This document shows positions 1-10,681 of a stretch of DNA of 64,000 nt, one piece after another. The first letter of the stretch is position 1, and the number at the start of each line of letters is the position of its first letter. The stretch lies in contig JAMQGV010000044.1 in the NCBI GenBank assembly GCA_025994075.1, positions 62,001-126,000 on the forward strand, in the 5' to 3' direction. The notes beneath the pieces are model-generated. The model saw nothing but the letters and a program-made list of their open reading frames with translations, did no database searches and was not told the origin of the DNA. The stretch comes from Vicinamibacteria bacterium. Lineage in GTDB: Bacteria > Acidobacteriota > Vicinamibacteria > Fen-336. A program made the translations under genes and the position numbers.

Positions 1-1007
1 GGCCGCAGCGCGGGGTCGGGCTTCGCCATCGCCAGCTCGACGCGGAAGACCTTGGAGGGAACCCGCGGCGACTTGCGGCGCACCGCGCGGCCGATGCGGG
101 CGACCGTCGCCTCGAAATCGCGGTCGGGCAGCGCCTCCAGGCGCAGCGTGACGCGCTGGCCGGGAGCGATCGCGCCGCCGTCGGCCTCGTCGACGTCGCC
201 TTCACCGCGCAGCCGCGTCAGGTCGGGCAGCGCGATCAGCTTCTCGCCCCACCACACGGTGTCGCCGACCTTCTTCTTCTCGTCGCGCCAGCCCGTCTTG
301 TAGACGACGATGCCGTCCTGCGGCGCGCGCACGGTCATCCGCTCGATCGACTCGCGCAAGCTCGCCACCCGGCCGGCCGCGCGGTCGCGCTGGCTGCCCA
401 GCGACCGCAGCGAGGCCTCTTCGGCCGCGTCCACCGCCGCGCGCCGACCCTCGAGGCTCGCCACCTCCTTCTCTGCGAGTTCGAGCTCGAGGGCCGCGTC
501 CTTCGCCTCGTTGCGCGAGCGAAGCTCGTCGGGGATCTCGGCCTTCATCCGCGCCTTCTGCAGCCGTGAACGCGCCTCGGCGAGCTGCAGGTCCAGCTCG
601 CGGCGTTTCTCGTCGGCCTCGATCCGGCCGCGCTCGATCTTCTGGGTGGCCTCCTCGAACTCGGCCTGCTTCTCCTCCAGCCGTCGCTGCAGCGACGAGG
701 GGTCGAAGCGCACGACCGGCTGGCCGGGCTTCACGGAGGCGCCTTCGTCGGCGAGGAAGGCGATCTTGTAGTCCCACAGGTCGGGCACGCCGGGCGGGCC
801 GAGTTCGAGGCTGGCGGCCGAGGCGATCTCGCCCTCGATGTCGACGGTCTGGACGAGCTCGCCGCGGCTGGCTTCCGCGGTGGGCACCTCGGCGCCGCTG
901 CCGCCGCCCCGGGCGCCTGCGGCGACGAGCACGACGGCGAGGCCGGCGAGGAGCGCCGCCCGGGGCCGGGCGCGCACGCGGGCGACGAGGTCAGCGAAGC
1001 GCGACAC
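1..1007 (-). CDS. HlyD-type periplasmic adaptor, 3' end beyond window
   Basis: Membrane-fusion (adaptor) protein of an efflux or secretion complex, which would link an inner-membrane transporter to the periplasm. The GTG start is chosen because AGGAGG lies just upstream; it overlaps the end of the preceding gene by 17 bases. A single hydrophobic segment at about residues 14-32 anchors the protein. Next come a first lipoyl-like half (about 50-90), a charged coiled-coil hairpin (about 95-200) and the returning half with the motif RAPQDGIVV. The frame stays open to base 1, so the C-terminal part and any transporter partner lie outside the window. It resembles the neighbouring adaptor in design but not closely in sequence. 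Family assignment is firm; the substrate is unknown. Confidence 0.85.
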   Translation of the reverse strand, partial: MSRFADLVARVRARPRAALLAGLAVVLVAAGARGGGSGAEVPTAEASRGELVQTVDIEGEIASAASLELGPPGVPDLWDYKIAFLADEGASVKPGQPVVRFDPSSLQRRLEEKQAEFEEATQKIERGRIEADEKRRELDLQLAEARSRLQKARMKAEIPDELRSRNEAKDAALELELAEKEVASLEGRRAAVDAAEEASLRSLGSQRDRAAGRVASLRESIERMTVRAPQDGIVVYKTGWRDEKKKVGDTVWWGEKLIALPDLTRLRGEGDVDEADGGAIAPGQRVTLRLEALPDRDFEATVARIGRAVRRKSPRVPSKVFRVELAMAKPDPALR

Positions 1008-2166
1008 GGTCGCCCTCCTGCAGTCCCTCGCGAACGACGCACTCCAGGGCCAGGCAGGTGGCGAGCGTCACGTCCGTCGTGCCGCCGCCCGGCCGCCGTG
1101 CCTGTGCCTGGTCTCCCTTCCAGGTGACCGCGCTGCGCGGCACGACCAGCACGTCCGCGAACACCTGGCGCACGACCTCGACCCGCGCCGACAGGCCCGG
1201 GCGCATCGAGCCCGGGTCGGTGCGCTGCAGCGAGACGCGGACCTTGAAGCCGCCGGCGTAGCGCGCGTCCTGGGCGACGGCGGCGACGTCTTCGACGCGG
1301 CCCGCGTGGACGCGGTCGAGCGCGGAGTCGAGGATCACGCGCGCGACTTGGCCCGGGCGGACGCGGCCGTCGTCGACCTCGGGCAGGTAACCCGCGACCT
1401 CGAGCAGGGAGAGGTCGGGCAGCGATGCGGCGCGCAGGCCGGGCCACAGCGTGTCGCCCACCTGCACGGGCCGGTCGTCGCGCGGGCTGCGCCCGAGCAG
1501 CACGACGCCGGGCCGCGGCGCCCGCAACTGCAGGCTGCGCAGCGACTCCTCGGCCTGGATCACCTCGCGCCGCGCCTTGTCGAGGGCGATGCGCTGCACG
1601 CTCAGCTCGGCCGCGCCGCCGCGATCGTGGGCCGCCAGCGCGAGGCGCGCCTTCTCGTGGGCGGCCTCGGCCGCGACCAGCGCCTGCTGCTTCTCGTGCC
1701 ACTCCTTGCGCGAGCGCAGCTCCTGGGGGATCGCGGCCTCGACCCGGGCCTGCTCCAGCTCGACCGCGGTGCGCTCCAGCTCGAAGAGCTTGCTCGCGCG
1801 CTCGGCCTGGAGCGCGGACTCGCGCTGCTCGAGCGCGATCGCGGCCTGCACCGCCCGGGTGCGGTGCTCTTCCAGCGTGCTGCTGATGCGGCTGTTGTCG
1901 AGCTCGACCACCACGTCGCCGGCCGCGACCTCCGCGCCGTCTTCGGCGATCCACTGCACCTGCAGGCCGCCGCCCATGCCGGGAATGCGCGGCACGGCCA
2001 GCTCGACACCCCGTACGGCGGCCAGTTCCCCGGTCAGCAGGAACACGTCCTCGACCGTGCGCCTTTCGACCCGCGCCTCGGAGCCGGACGTGGCGGCGAC
2101 GCTGCCGCAGGCGACCGTCGCCGCGGCGATCACTGCGAGTCCAGCGAGTTGGATCCTGTCGTCCAC
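991..2166 (-). CDS. HlyD-type adaptor, predicted lipoprotein
   Basis: A 391-residue membrane-fusion protein. The N-terminus is a lipoprotein signal ending in TVAC with Cys20, so it is probably lipid-anchored in the periplasm. A lipoyl-like first half, a long coiled coil (about residues 100-190), the returning half around RAPRPGVVLLG and a C-terminal barrel follow. Start GTG; a TAGACT box lies 10 bases upstream and no Shine-Dalgarno is seen. It is the first gene of a minus-strand operon whose next gene is a second adaptor. Two adaptors in a row suggest an ABC-type (MacAB-like) or RND export locus continuing off the left edge. Substrate cannot be inferred. Confidence 0.85.
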   Translation of the reverse strand: MDDRIQLAGLAVIAAATVACGSVAATSGSEARVERRTVEDVFLLTGELAAVRGVELAVPRIPGMGGGLQVQWIAEDGAEVAAGDVVVELDNSRISSTLEEHRTRAVQAAIALEQRESALQAERASKLFELERTAVELEQARVEAAIPQELRSRKEWHEKQQALVAAEAAHEKARLALAAHDRGGAAELSVQRIALDKARREVIQAEESLRSLQLRAPRPGVVLLGRSPRDDRPVQVGDTLWPGLRAASLPDLSLLEVAGYLPEVDDGRVRPGQVARVILDSALDRVHAGRVEDVAAVAQDARYAGGFKVRVSLQRTDPGSMRPGLSARVEVVRQVFADVLVVPRSAVTWKGDQAQARRPGGGTTDVTLATCLALECVVREGLQEGDRVALR

Positions 2167-2176
2167 GCGCGACCGA

Positions 2177-2182
2177 AGTCTA
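2177..2182 (-). promoter_or_regulatory. -10 box TAGACT, leaderless-type start
   Basis: TAGACT on the minus strand ends 10 bases before the GTG of the lipoprotein adaptor gene. There is no Shine-Dalgarno between them, so transcription would begin at or within a few bases of the start codon. No convincing -35 box is visible. Confidence 0.45.
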
Positions 2183-2214
2183 AGACGCCGTTCGCGAGGC
2201 GTCGGTTGGGCCGC

Positions 2215-3513
2215 TCACAGGCCGAGGCCGAGCCGGGGCTCCTCCGGGCGTTCGAGCGGTGCGGTATCAGGCTGCATCGGCCACAGCCGCACCAGGGCCC
2301 ACGCCAGCAGGCCCGCGACCGCATGGGGCATCAGCTCGAGCCGGCCGCCCAGCCACAGCGGCACGGCGAGCGCGAACGCCGCGAGCACAGGCGCGGCCAG
2401 CGTCCACAATGCGCAGCGCCGGTCCCAGGCGTAGGCCGCGAGGGAGAGCGGCAGCGCGAGCAGCGGGCCGAGCGGCGTCGGCGACCACCATGCCGTGACG
2501 GCGAGCGAGAGCAGCAGCGCCAGCACGCCACCGCGGATCGCGTCGAGCGCCACCAGCGTGCGGGCGTAGAGGTAGGGCAGCAGCCCCGCCGCCGCCACGG
2601 CGGCGAGCCAGGTGCGGGCCGGCATCGCGGGCAGCGCGAACGCCTCGCGCACGGCCGGCTCGAAGGCCAGCAGGAACGCGACGGGCGAGGCGTTGCGGAC
2701 CCACTTCACGACCCGCCGCTGCGGGATCAGGAAGCGGTCCGCCAGCAGGTAGGCGAGATACGCGTAGGCGGGGGCGACCACCGCCCACGAGCGCGTCTTC
2801 CAGAACAGCAGCGTCGCCAGCAGCAGCGGCGGCACGCTCTCGTAGAGCCGCGGCCACGGCGCCTCCTTGCGGTAGACGACGGCGAGGCGCAGGTCGGCCT
2901 TGACGCCGGGGAGCAGCGAGCGCTCCACGCGGCGCCGCAGTTCCGCGGTCATCGCGTCGACGGCGGCCTCGCGGTCCTGTGCCGCGAACGCCGCGGGATC
3001 GATCGGCGGATGGAAGCGCACCTTGATCCGCCCTGGCTTGGGCAGCGGGCGGAAGTGGGGCCAGGCGCGGAAGGCGCCGGTGATCGTCGCCGGCACCAGC
3101 GGGGCGCCCGTCTCCAGCGAGAGCCGCGCCGCGCCCTCGCGCAGCTTCGGCTCCATCCAGCCGGCGCGCGAGCGCTGCCCCTCGGGGAAGATGCCGACCA
3201 GGTTGCCCTCTTCGACCAGCGCCCGGGCCCGGTCGTAGGCCGCGGCGCCGCGGCCCTTGCGGACGTCGACCGGGAAGGCGCCGAACGCGCGCAGCGCGGC
3301 GCCGAGCAGCGGGATGCGGAACAGGGCGTCCCAGGCCATGAAGTGGATCGGCCGCTGCACGCCGAGCGAGAGCAGCGCGGGGTCGAGGTACGACGGGTGG
3401 TTGGCCGCGACGACCGCGGGACCCTGCGCCGGCACGTGCTCCTCGCCTTCGTACTCGTAGACGAAGAGCACCTTGAACAACGCGTGCAGCAGGGGGGAGA
3501 CGATCGCGCGCAA
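2215..3513 (-). CDS. 1-acylglycerol-3-phosphate acyltransferase-like (PlsC family) with membrane tail
   Basis: Transfers an acyl group to a glycerolipid or similar acceptor at the membrane. The PlsC domain fills residues 1-200, with the catalytic HX4D motif NHPSYLD (His39, Asp44) and the FPEGQRSR acceptor-binding motif near residue 110. The C-terminal half (about 210-420) is a run of hydrophobic segments, perhaps six membrane helices, which standard PlsC proteins lack; at 432 residues it is much longer than the usual 240. It starts with TTG, 7 bases after the stop of the upstream MFS gene, so the two form an operon. Acyl acceptor is unknown; lysophosphatidate is the default guess. Confidence 0.8.
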   Translation of the reverse strand: MRAIVSPLLHALFKVLFVYEYEGEEHVPAQGPAVVAANHPSYLDPALLSLGVQRPIHFMAWDALFRIPLLGAALRAFGAFPVDVRKGRGAAAYDRARALVEEGNLVGIFPEGQRSRAGWMEPKLREGAARLSLETGAPLVPATITGAFRAWPHFRPLPKPGRIKVRFHPPIDPAAFAAQDREAAVDAMTAELRRRVERSLLPGVKADLRLAVVYRKEAPWPRLYESVPPLLLATLLFWKTRSWAVVAPAYAYLAYLLADRFLIPQRRVVKWVRNASPVAFLLAFEPAVREAFALPAMPARTWLAAVAAAGLLPYLYARTLVALDAIRGGVLALLLSLAVTAWWSPTPLGPLLALPLSLAAYAWDRRCALWTLAAPVLAAFALAVPLWLGGRLELMPHAVAGLLAWALVRLWPMQPDTAPLERPEEPRLGLGL

Positions 3514-3520
3514 GGGCCGG

Positions 3521-4804
3521 CTAACCCGCGGCCGGCGCCAGGGCCGGGGCCGCCACCGCCTCGCGCTCGCGGCGGGCGACCGTGTCCAGAACCCGGTCCT
3601 GGTCGGCCGCCAGCGTGCGCATGCCGAGCAGGTACAGCACGCCCGAAACCGTCATCGCGCCGAGGCACGAGGCCTGGATCGCCGCGCCGAGGTCGGAGCG
3701 GTCGGAGAGCCAGCCGATCAGGATCGGCGACGGCACGTCGCCCAGCAGGTGGTAGACGAAGATCGCGAGCGCGATCGCGGTGGCCCGGATCTCGGGCAGC
3801 ACCACGTTGACGAGCACGGCGTTGGCGGGACCGGTGTTGAGGAACAGCAGCACCTCGGCCATGAAGAACGCGGGCGCGTACACCGCCTGCGAGTCGGAGA
3901 CCAGGCCGAGCCAGCAGAACGGCACGCCCAGCAGCATGCCGACGCCCGAGACGAGCAGGTACGACGCGCGAGTCCTCTTCTGCAGCACGTCGCCGAGCCA
4001 GCCGCCGAGGAAGGTGCCGACCAGGCCGGCGCCCACCGTGATGCCACCGAACAGCGTGTTGGCCTGGTCCAGCGACAGGCCCTTGGCGCGCACGAGGTAG
4101 GTCGGCATCCAGCTCGCCATGCCGCCCAGCGCGAAGGTCATCGCCGCCATGCCCAGCGTCGTCAGCACCAGCGAGCGGTTGCGGGCGAGGCCCAGCGCCG
4201 CCTTCAGGTCGAACTTCGCCTCCGCCTTCGTGACGCCGTCGCCCGCTCCGCGCGGCGGTTCGTGCATGCGGGTGGCAAGGTACGCGAGCAGCAGTCCCGG
4301 CGCGCCGGCGAGGAAGAACGCGCTGCGCCAGCCGAAGTGTTCGCCCATGAAGCCGCCGAGCAGGAAGCCGAGCGCGCTGCCGACCGGGATCGCGACGTAG
4401 AAGTAGGCGAGCATCCGCCCGCGCCGCTCCTTGGGGAACAGGTCCGAGATCAGCGTCGGCGACACCGCGCCGAAGCCGGCCTCGCCGATGCCGATGAAGG
4501 AGCGGGCGACGAGCAGTTGCCGGAAGCTGGTGGCGAGGCCCGACGCGGCGGTCGCCAGGCTCCACAACCCGACCCCGGCGGCGACCAGGTAGCGGCGCGG
4601 CAGCCGATCGCCGAGCACGCCCGTGAACGGCGAGGCCACCATGTACGCGACCATGAAGATCGACACCACCAGGCCGGCCGCCGTGTCGCTGACGTGGAAC
4701 TCGGCCTGGATCAGCGGCAGCACCGCCGAGGCCACGTAGCGGTCGATGTAGTTGACGAAGTTGATCGCGAAGAGCAGCGCGACCGCGGAGCGGGCCGGGT
4801 TCAT
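3521..4804 (-). CDS. MFS transporter, Spinster-like
   Basis: A 427-residue major facilitator with twelve predicted membrane helices. The loop motif GDRLPRR after helix 2 and the opening NFVNYIDRY are typical of the Spinster/hexuronate-type branch, whose eukaryotic members move sphingolipids or lysolipids. A downstream acyltransferase in the same operon makes a lipid-related substrate attractive, but that is inference; many bacterial members carry organic acids. The ATG has a TAGAAT box 9 bases upstream and no Shine-Dalgarno. Confidence 0.8.
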   Translation of the reverse strand: MNPARSAVALLFAINFVNYIDRYVASAVLPLIQAEFHVSDTAAGLVVSIFMVAYMVASPFTGVLGDRLPRRYLVAAGVGLWSLATAASGLATSFRQLLVARSFIGIGEAGFGAVSPTLISDLFPKERRGRMLAYFYVAIPVGSALGFLLGGFMGEHFGWRSAFFLAGAPGLLLAYLATRMHEPPRGAGDGVTKAEAKFDLKAALGLARNRSLVLTTLGMAAMTFALGGMASWMPTYLVRAKGLSLDQANTLFGGITVGAGLVGTFLGGWLGDVLQKRTRASYLLVSGVGMLLGVPFCWLGLVSDSQAVYAPAFFMAEVLLFLNTGPANAVLVNVVLPEIRATAIALAIFVYHLLGDVPSPILIGWLSDRSDLGAAIQASCLGAMTVSGVLYLLGMRTLAADQDRVLDTVARREREAVAAPALAPAAG

Positions 4805-4813
4805 AGGTGGGGA

Positions 4814-4819
4814 ATTCTA
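4814..4819 (-). promoter_or_regulatory. -10 box TAGAAT, leaderless-type start
   Basis: Minus-strand TAGAAT ends 9 bases before the ATG of the Spinster-like transporter. It is one substitution from TATAAT. No ribosome binding site lies between. Confidence 0.5.
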
Positions 4820-4872
4820 TGCGGGCGCCCGGCCCTGCCCGCGGGCGTGTGACGCTCTCGCGGGCGTCCGCT

Positions 4873-5214
4873 TCAGTGGCGGCGGCCGGTGAACGGGCTG
4901 ACCGAAAGCGAGTTGCCGGCGCCGGCCTGCGGGTAGAGCCGCAGCGGCGGGGCGTCCACGCCGGTGTCGGGATAGGCGAAGGCGCCGTAGCCGCCGATCC
5001 CGAACGCGCCGCGGGCGAAGCTGAAGCGGCGCGCCGACTCGTCGCGCAGGAACTCGGGCAGCCGCCGCTGCACGGCGGACTCGACGCTGGCGCTCAGCGA
5101 GCGCGCCTGCGGCGGCCGCCGAGCCTCCTGCAGGCTCTCGCCGCCGGCGCAGGTGGGGGCCAGCAGCCCCGCCAGCACGCCGGTTCCGATCAGGAACGCG
5201 CGCCGGTATCCCAC
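4873..5214 (-). CDS. Small exported protein of unknown function
   Basis: A 113-residue protein with no family that I recognise. The N-terminus (YRRAFLIGTGVLAGLL) carries a twin arginine followed by a hydrophobic core, so export by Tat or Sec is likely; a cysteine at position 22 is not in a good lipobox. The mature part is short, rich in Arg, Ala and Pro, with a Gly/Tyr/Phe stretch (GAFGIGGYGAFAYPD) near residue 75. The start is GTG, with GGAGG close upstream and a TAGATT box 6 bases before it. It stands alone between the MFS gene and a hydrolase on the same strand. Confidence 0.5.
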   Translation of the reverse strand: MGYRRAFLIGTGVLAGLLAPTCAGGESLQEARRPPQARSLSASVESAVQRRLPEFLRDESARRFSFARGAFGIGGYGAFAYPDTGVDAPPLRLYPQAGAGNSLSVSPFTGRRH

Positions 5215-5220
5215 GCCTCC

Positions 5221-5226
5221 AATCTA
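5221..5226 (-). promoter_or_regulatory. -10-like box TAGATT before the exported protein
   Basis: Minus-strand TAGATT ends 6 bases before the GTG start; GGAGG lies between them. It fits the TANNNT pattern seen at other first genes in the window. Confidence 0.35.
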
Positions 5227-5285
5227 CGCCCGCGGGCGGGCGGCGGCGAGCGTTTTTTCGCGGACGATCGAAGGAGGCGAGCCGG

Positions 5286-5936
5286 CTACGAGGTCGCGTG
5301 CGCCCACGGGCGGCGCGCGGCCCAGGCGGCGATCGCCGCCTGGTACTCGTCGAGGCGGCCGTCGAAGAAGTGGCTGGCGCCTTCGACGACGACCAGCTCG
5401 TGCGGCGGCGGGAGCTGCGCCACCTGGGCGCGGATCTCCGCGCCGTCGCCGAACTCGTCGGCGCCGCCCTGCACGAACAGCCGCGGCTGGACCGCCTGCG
5501 GGAAGCGCTCGCCGACGTACTCGCGGCGCAGCGGCACCGCGCAGGCGATCACCCCTCGCACCCGCTGTTCGCGCGACGCGACGCGCAGGGCCACGATCGA
5601 GCCGAACGAGAAGCCGCCCAGCAGCAGCGGCAGCCCCGGGTGGCGGCGCTCGAGCTCGTCGAGCGCGGCGCGAGCGTCGTCCTGCTCGCCGACGCCGTGG
5701 TCGTGCACGCCCTCGCTGCGGCCGACGCCGCGGAAATTGAAGCGCAGCGCGGCGATCCCGTGCTCCTGCAGCGCCTTCGCGGCCCGGAACACCGGCTTGA
5801 AGTGCATCACGCCGCCGAACAGCGGGTGGGCGTGGCAGAACACGGCGGCGGCCACGGGCGGCTCGTGCGGCGTCATCAGCACGGCCTCGAGGCGGCCCGC
5901 AGGCCCGGCGAGGTCGAAGTTCTCGGTCTGCGGCAT
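5286..5936 (-). CDS. Alpha/beta hydrolase
   Basis: A 216-residue cytosolic alpha/beta hydrolase of the dienelactone hydrolase/CocE-like short group. The nucleophile elbow is GGFSFGS with Ser110; the probable acid is in QGGADEFGD and the catalytic His in GASHFFDG near the C-terminus. The early motif CHAHPLFGG followed by LRFNFRGVGRS marks the subgroup annotated as alpha/beta hydrolases of unknown substrate. No cap domain is present. A TAGGAT box lies 12 bases before the ATG. Monocistronic in appearance. The ester or amide substrate is not predictable. Confidence 0.8.
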   Translation of the reverse strand: MPQTENFDLAGPAGRLEAVLMTPHEPPVAAAVFCHAHPLFGGVMHFKPVFRAAKALQEHGIAALRFNFRGVGRSEGVHDHGVGEQDDARAALDELERRHPGLPLLLGGFSFGSIVALRVASREQRVRGVIACAVPLRREYVGERFPQAVQPRLFVQGGADEFGDGAEIRAQVAQLPPPHELVVVEGASHFFDGRLDEYQAAIAAWAARRPWAHATS

Positions 5937-5948
5937 GGAGGGCAGGCC

Positions 5949-5954
5949 ATCCTA
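5949..5954 (-). promoter_or_regulatory. -10 box TAGGAT, short or no leader
   Basis: Minus-strand TAGGAT ends 12 bases before the ATG of the alpha/beta hydrolase. Its expected transcription start is only a few bases from the start codon. Confidence 0.35.
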
Positions 5955-6165
5955 GCGGAGAAAAAACGAGGGGCCCCCGGCCGGCGCGACCCTCGACGCG
6001 CCTGCCGAGGACCCCTGACCCAGTGGGGGAGGAGATCCCTTTTCCGTACGACGTTCCGGACGACTTCCGAGTGGACTTCCCGACTTCCCGAACGACCCTT
6101 TCCTGAACGCCCGTGAAGACCCTTACGTCACGGGGTCCGGTTCCGTTCCTTCCTTTTGACGCCGC

Positions 6166-6579
6166 TCAGGCCGCCGCGGTCGCCGGCATCGGCCGCGCGG
6201 CGGCCGGGCGCGGCGACGGCGTGCCCTCGTTGGCGTGCTGGACGATGCGGCGGGCGCCCCGCTTGCGGGCCTGGCCCACCGTCTCGCGGCGCAGCTTTCG
6301 ATCGGCGCTCTTGGCGTGCGGGCCCGGCAGGATCGCCAGCTCGTCCAGGCTGGCCACGATGCCGCCGACGCCGAGCTGGTAGCGCATCGCCAGCGACGCC
6401 ATGCCGACGATCCGCCCGTCGTCCGACTCCGCGATGCGGACGAGGAAGTTGGGATCGTGGAGCGTGCGGCGATAGGTCTCCGCGAAGCCGATCGGCTCCG
6501 GGTAGTAGCCGACGCCCTCGAGCAGCGAGAGCACGGCGATGCCGTCCTGCAACGACGCCGGTCGAATGCGAACGCCCAT
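6166..6579 (-). CDS. GNAT-like N-acetyltransferase, short
   Basis: A 137-residue protein that begins like a GNAT acetyltransferase (VRIRPASLQDGIAVLSLLEG, then RIVGMASLAM). The strand expected before the acetyl-CoA loop is present (ASLDELAILPG), but the canonical Q/RxxGxG/A loop is altered to HAKSADRKL, and the C-terminus drifts into a Pro/Ala-rich tail (TPSPRPAAARPMPATAAA). It may be a divergent or partly degraded member, so activity is uncertain. GGAGG lies about 12 bases upstream. The 229 bases downstream (5937-6165) hold no gene; they contain several GACTTCC-like short repeats. Confidence 0.6.
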   Translation of the reverse strand: MGVRIRPASLQDGIAVLSLLEGVGYYPEPIGFAETYRRTLHDPNFLVRIAESDDGRIVGMASLAMRYQLGVGGIVASLDELAILPGPHAKSADRKLRRETVGQARKRGARRIVQHANEGTPSPRPAAARPMPATAAA

Positions 6580-6773
6580 GTGTCTGCTTGCCTCCGCTTA
6601 TCCGTGGCGCCGGAGCCACGCTCCGTGTGCCCCCGACCACGCCCCCCGCCTGACGGCCAGTCGTTGCTGTTTCAACGACTTGCGGGGTTCGTGCCGGATC
6701 GGCCCCGGCTTCCGCACGGAACTAGAGCAAGCCCGGTGCCAGTCCCGGCGACCACGCCAGCCTCTGTGCCTCG

Positions 6774-7045
6774 GTGGCGCCGTTCCACGGGACGGCAACG
6801 ACGCCACAGAGTCACCGAGGCCACCGAGACGCACAGAGGACGGACAGAGGACGGACAGAGGTGCAGGCCTTGAACGCCCTCTGTGAACCTCTGTGCCTCT
6901 GTGTCTCTGTGGCGCCGTTCCACGGGACGGCAACGACGCCACAGAGTCACCGAGGCCACCGAGACGCACAGAGGGCGGACAGAGGTGCAGGCCTTGGACG
7001 CCCTCTGTGAACCTCTGTGTCTCTGTGCCTCTGTGGCGCCGTTCC
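6774..7045 (+). repeat. Tandem CACAGAG/CTCTGTG repeat block
   Basis: Two nearly identical units (6774-6908, 135 bases; 6909-7032, 124 bases) are followed by the first 13 bases of a third. Unit 1 is longer by one extra copy of an 11-base piece ending in ACAGAGG. Each unit has a left half with CACAGAG/ACAGAGG words and a right half with several CCTCTGTG words, so it can fold into an imperfect hairpin. It lies at the 3' end of the purK-purE transcript, 12 bases beyond the purE stop. A fragment of the pattern also sits at 6760-6780. This explains most of the gene-free stretch 6580-7057; I see no gene in it. Confidence 0.85.
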
Positions 7046-7057
7046 CAGATCCGGCGT

Positions 7058-7552
7058 TCAGGATCTCGGCGGCAGCGTCTTGCGGCGCGAGGCGCGGGCC
7101 TGGCGCTCGGAGAAGGACAGCAGCTTCCGGGTCAGGGCGCGGTCGCCCACGGCCAGGATCTTCACGGCGAGCAGGCCCGCGTTGCGGCCGTTGCCGATGG
7201 CGACCGTCGCGACCGGGACGCCCGAGGGCATCTGCACGATCGAGAGCAGCGAGTCGAGGCCGGACAGCGCCCTGCTCTGCACCGGCACGCCGATCACCGG
7301 CAGCGGCGTGAGGCTCGCGACCATGCCGGGCAGGTGGGCGGCGCCACCGGCGCCGGCGACGATCACCTCGAGGCCGCGGCGGTGCGCCGTGCGCGCGTAC
7401 TCGACCATGTCGAGCGGCGTGCGGTGGGCGGACACGACCCGCGTCTCGCAGGCGATCCCGAACTCGGCGCAGGCCTCGGCGGCGGCCTGCATCGTCGGCC
7501 AGTCCGAGTCGCTGCCCATGATGATGCCGACGCGCGGCCTCTCGTGCTTCAT
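7058..7552 (-). CDS. purE: N5-carboxyaminoimidazole ribonucleotide mutase PurE
   Basis: Converts N5-CAIR to CAIR in purine biosynthesis, in the cytosol. The 164-residue protein has the class I signature: GSDSDWPTM near residue 13, the catalytic SAHRTP (His43), then [11 protein letters not shown] and [12 protein letters not shown]. The ATG overlaps the purK stop by 4 bases (ATGA), so the two are translationally coupled. Pairing with PurK is what is expected of the bacterial mutase type rather than the class II carboxylase. The C-terminal tail is Arg/Ser rich and a little longer than usual. Confidence 0.97.
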   Translation of the reverse strand: MKHERPRVGIIMGSDSDWPTMQAAAEACAEFGIACETRVVSAHRTPLDMVEYARTAHRRGLEVIVAGAGGAAHLPGMVASLTPLPVIGVPVQSRALSGLDSLLSIVQMPSGVPVATVAIGNGRNAGLLAVKILAVGDRALTRKLLSFSERQARASRRKTLPPRS

Positions 7553-8742
7553 CGCGGATCTCCGAACCCGATCGCCCGGGCGGCCTCGCGGGCGCGCGCG
7601 AGCGCGTCTTCGACCGTGTCGCCCAGCGCGGTGACGTGACCCATCTTGCGCCCGCGCCCGCTCGCGCGCTTGCCGTAGAGGTGGAGGTGGGCGCCGGGCA
7701 CGGCCAGGGCGGCTTCCAGCCCCCGCGCCGCGCCGGAGCCGGGCCCGGTGCCGAGCAGGTTGACCATCGCGGCGGCCGGCGCGACCAGCGACGTGGAACC
7801 GAGCGGCAGGCCGAACACCGCGCGCACGTGGTTCTCGAACTGCGAGCACAGCGCGGCTTCGATCGTGTAGTGCCCCGAGTTGTGCACCCGCGGCGCCAGC
7901 TCGTTGACGACCACGCGGTCTCCCGGCAGCAGGAAGAGCTCGACGCCGAAGGTGCCGGTGCCGCCGACGGCCTCGATCGCGCGCAGCGCGACGCCGGCCG
8001 CGGCGTCGCGCGCCGCGGGCGCGACGGCCGCCGGCACGGTCACCTCGTGGCACACGTGGTCGCGCTGCACGGTCTCGACGACGGGGTAGGCCGCGGTGTC
8101 GCCGGTGCGGGAGCGGGTGACGATCACCGCCAGTTCCTTCTCGAACGGGCAGTGCTCCTCGACGTACAGCCCGCGGCCGCCGAGGGCCTGCCACGCGGCC
8201 TCGACCTCGGCGGGGCCGGCGACGGTCGCGTTGCCCTTGCCGTCGTAGCCGTTGCGGCGCACCTTGAGCAGCAGCGGCCAGCCGAAGTCGGCTGCCGCCG
8301 CGATCACGTCGGCGCGCGCCTCGACCGCCCGGAACCGCGGCACGGCCAGCCCCGCTGCGGCGAGGGCCTGTTTCTGCAGCAGCTTGTCCTGCACGAGGCG
8401 CATCGACTCGGCCGTCGGCAGCAGCCGCGCGCCGCGCCGCTCGAGCTCCGCGAGCAGCGCCGCGTCGATGAACTCGTTCTCGACCGTGACGACGTCGACG
8501 CCGGCCGCCAGTCGCGCCAGGGCTTCGACGTCGCCGTAGTCGCCGACCACGGTGTCGGCCGCGAGCGCTCCCGCGGGGCAGTCCTCGGCGCGCTCCAGCA
8601 CCACGACGTCGATGCCGAGCGGGTACGCGGCGAGCGCGGTCATCCGCGCGAGCTGCCCGCCGCCGATGATGCCCAGGCGGCGCCCGCCCGGGCGGACGGC
8701 GTCCCCGTCGGGGCGCGCGGAGAGGACGGGCGCTGCGGGCAT
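7549..8742 (-). CDS. purK: N5-carboxyaminoimidazole ribonucleotide synthase PurK
   Basis: ATP-grasp enzyme that makes N5-CAIR from AIR, bicarbonate and ATP, feeding PurE directly. The N-terminal pre-ATP-grasp fold opens with [12 protein letters not shown]; the ATP-grasp part shows [15 protein letters not shown] and [18 protein letters not shown], and the metal/active-site segment [15 protein letters not shown]. The length of 397 residues is normal. The ATG chosen lies 9 bases after a weak GAGAAT box and has no clear Shine-Dalgarno; it diverges from the ABC-F gene across about 54 bases. Confidence 0.96.
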   Translation of the reverse strand: MPAAPVLSARPDGDAVRPGGRRLGIIGGGQLARMTALAAYPLGIDVVVLERAEDCPAGALAADTVVGDYGDVEALARLAAGVDVVTVENEFIDAALLAELERRGARLLPTAESMRLVQDKLLQKQALAAAGLAVPRFRAVEARADVIAAAADFGWPLLLKVRRNGYDGKGNATVAGPAEVEAAWQALGGRGLYVEEHCPFEKELAVIVTRSRTGDTAAYPVVETVQRDHVCHEVTVPAAVAPAARDAAAGVALRAIEAVGGTGTFGVELFLLPGDRVVVNELAPRVHNSGHYTIEAALCSQFENHVRAVFGLPLGSTSLVAPAAAMVNLLGTGPGSGAARGLEAALAVPGAHLHLYGKRASGRGRKMGHVTALGDTVEDALARAREAARAIGFGDPR

Positions 8743-8778
8743 CGGGAGGCGATTCTCGCATCGACGCGCGGGCGTCGT

Positions 8779-8784
8779 TATGAT
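8779..8784 (+). promoter_or_regulatory. -10 box TATGAT, leaderless-type start
   Basis: TATGAT ends 12 bases before the ATG of the ABC-F gene, within the short divergent spacer shared with purK. No Shine-Dalgarno follows it and no good -35 box is visible. Confidence 0.45.
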
Positions 8785-8796
8785 CCCCGCCCCGCG

Positions 8797-10641
<1,845 letters not shown>

Positions 10642-10681
10642 GGCCGGGACGCGGCTGGCAGGGGCGCCACGCCCGCCCGTG

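Noticed and set aside
6774..7045. CRISPR array
   Set aside because: Only two long units that are repeats along their whole length, without spacers, and no cas gene in the window.
7636..8796. N-terminal extension of the ABC-F frame upstream of 8797
   Set aside because: It is antisense to purK and lacks any ABC-F feature; ATG at 8797 starts the first ABC domain directly and has a -10 box.
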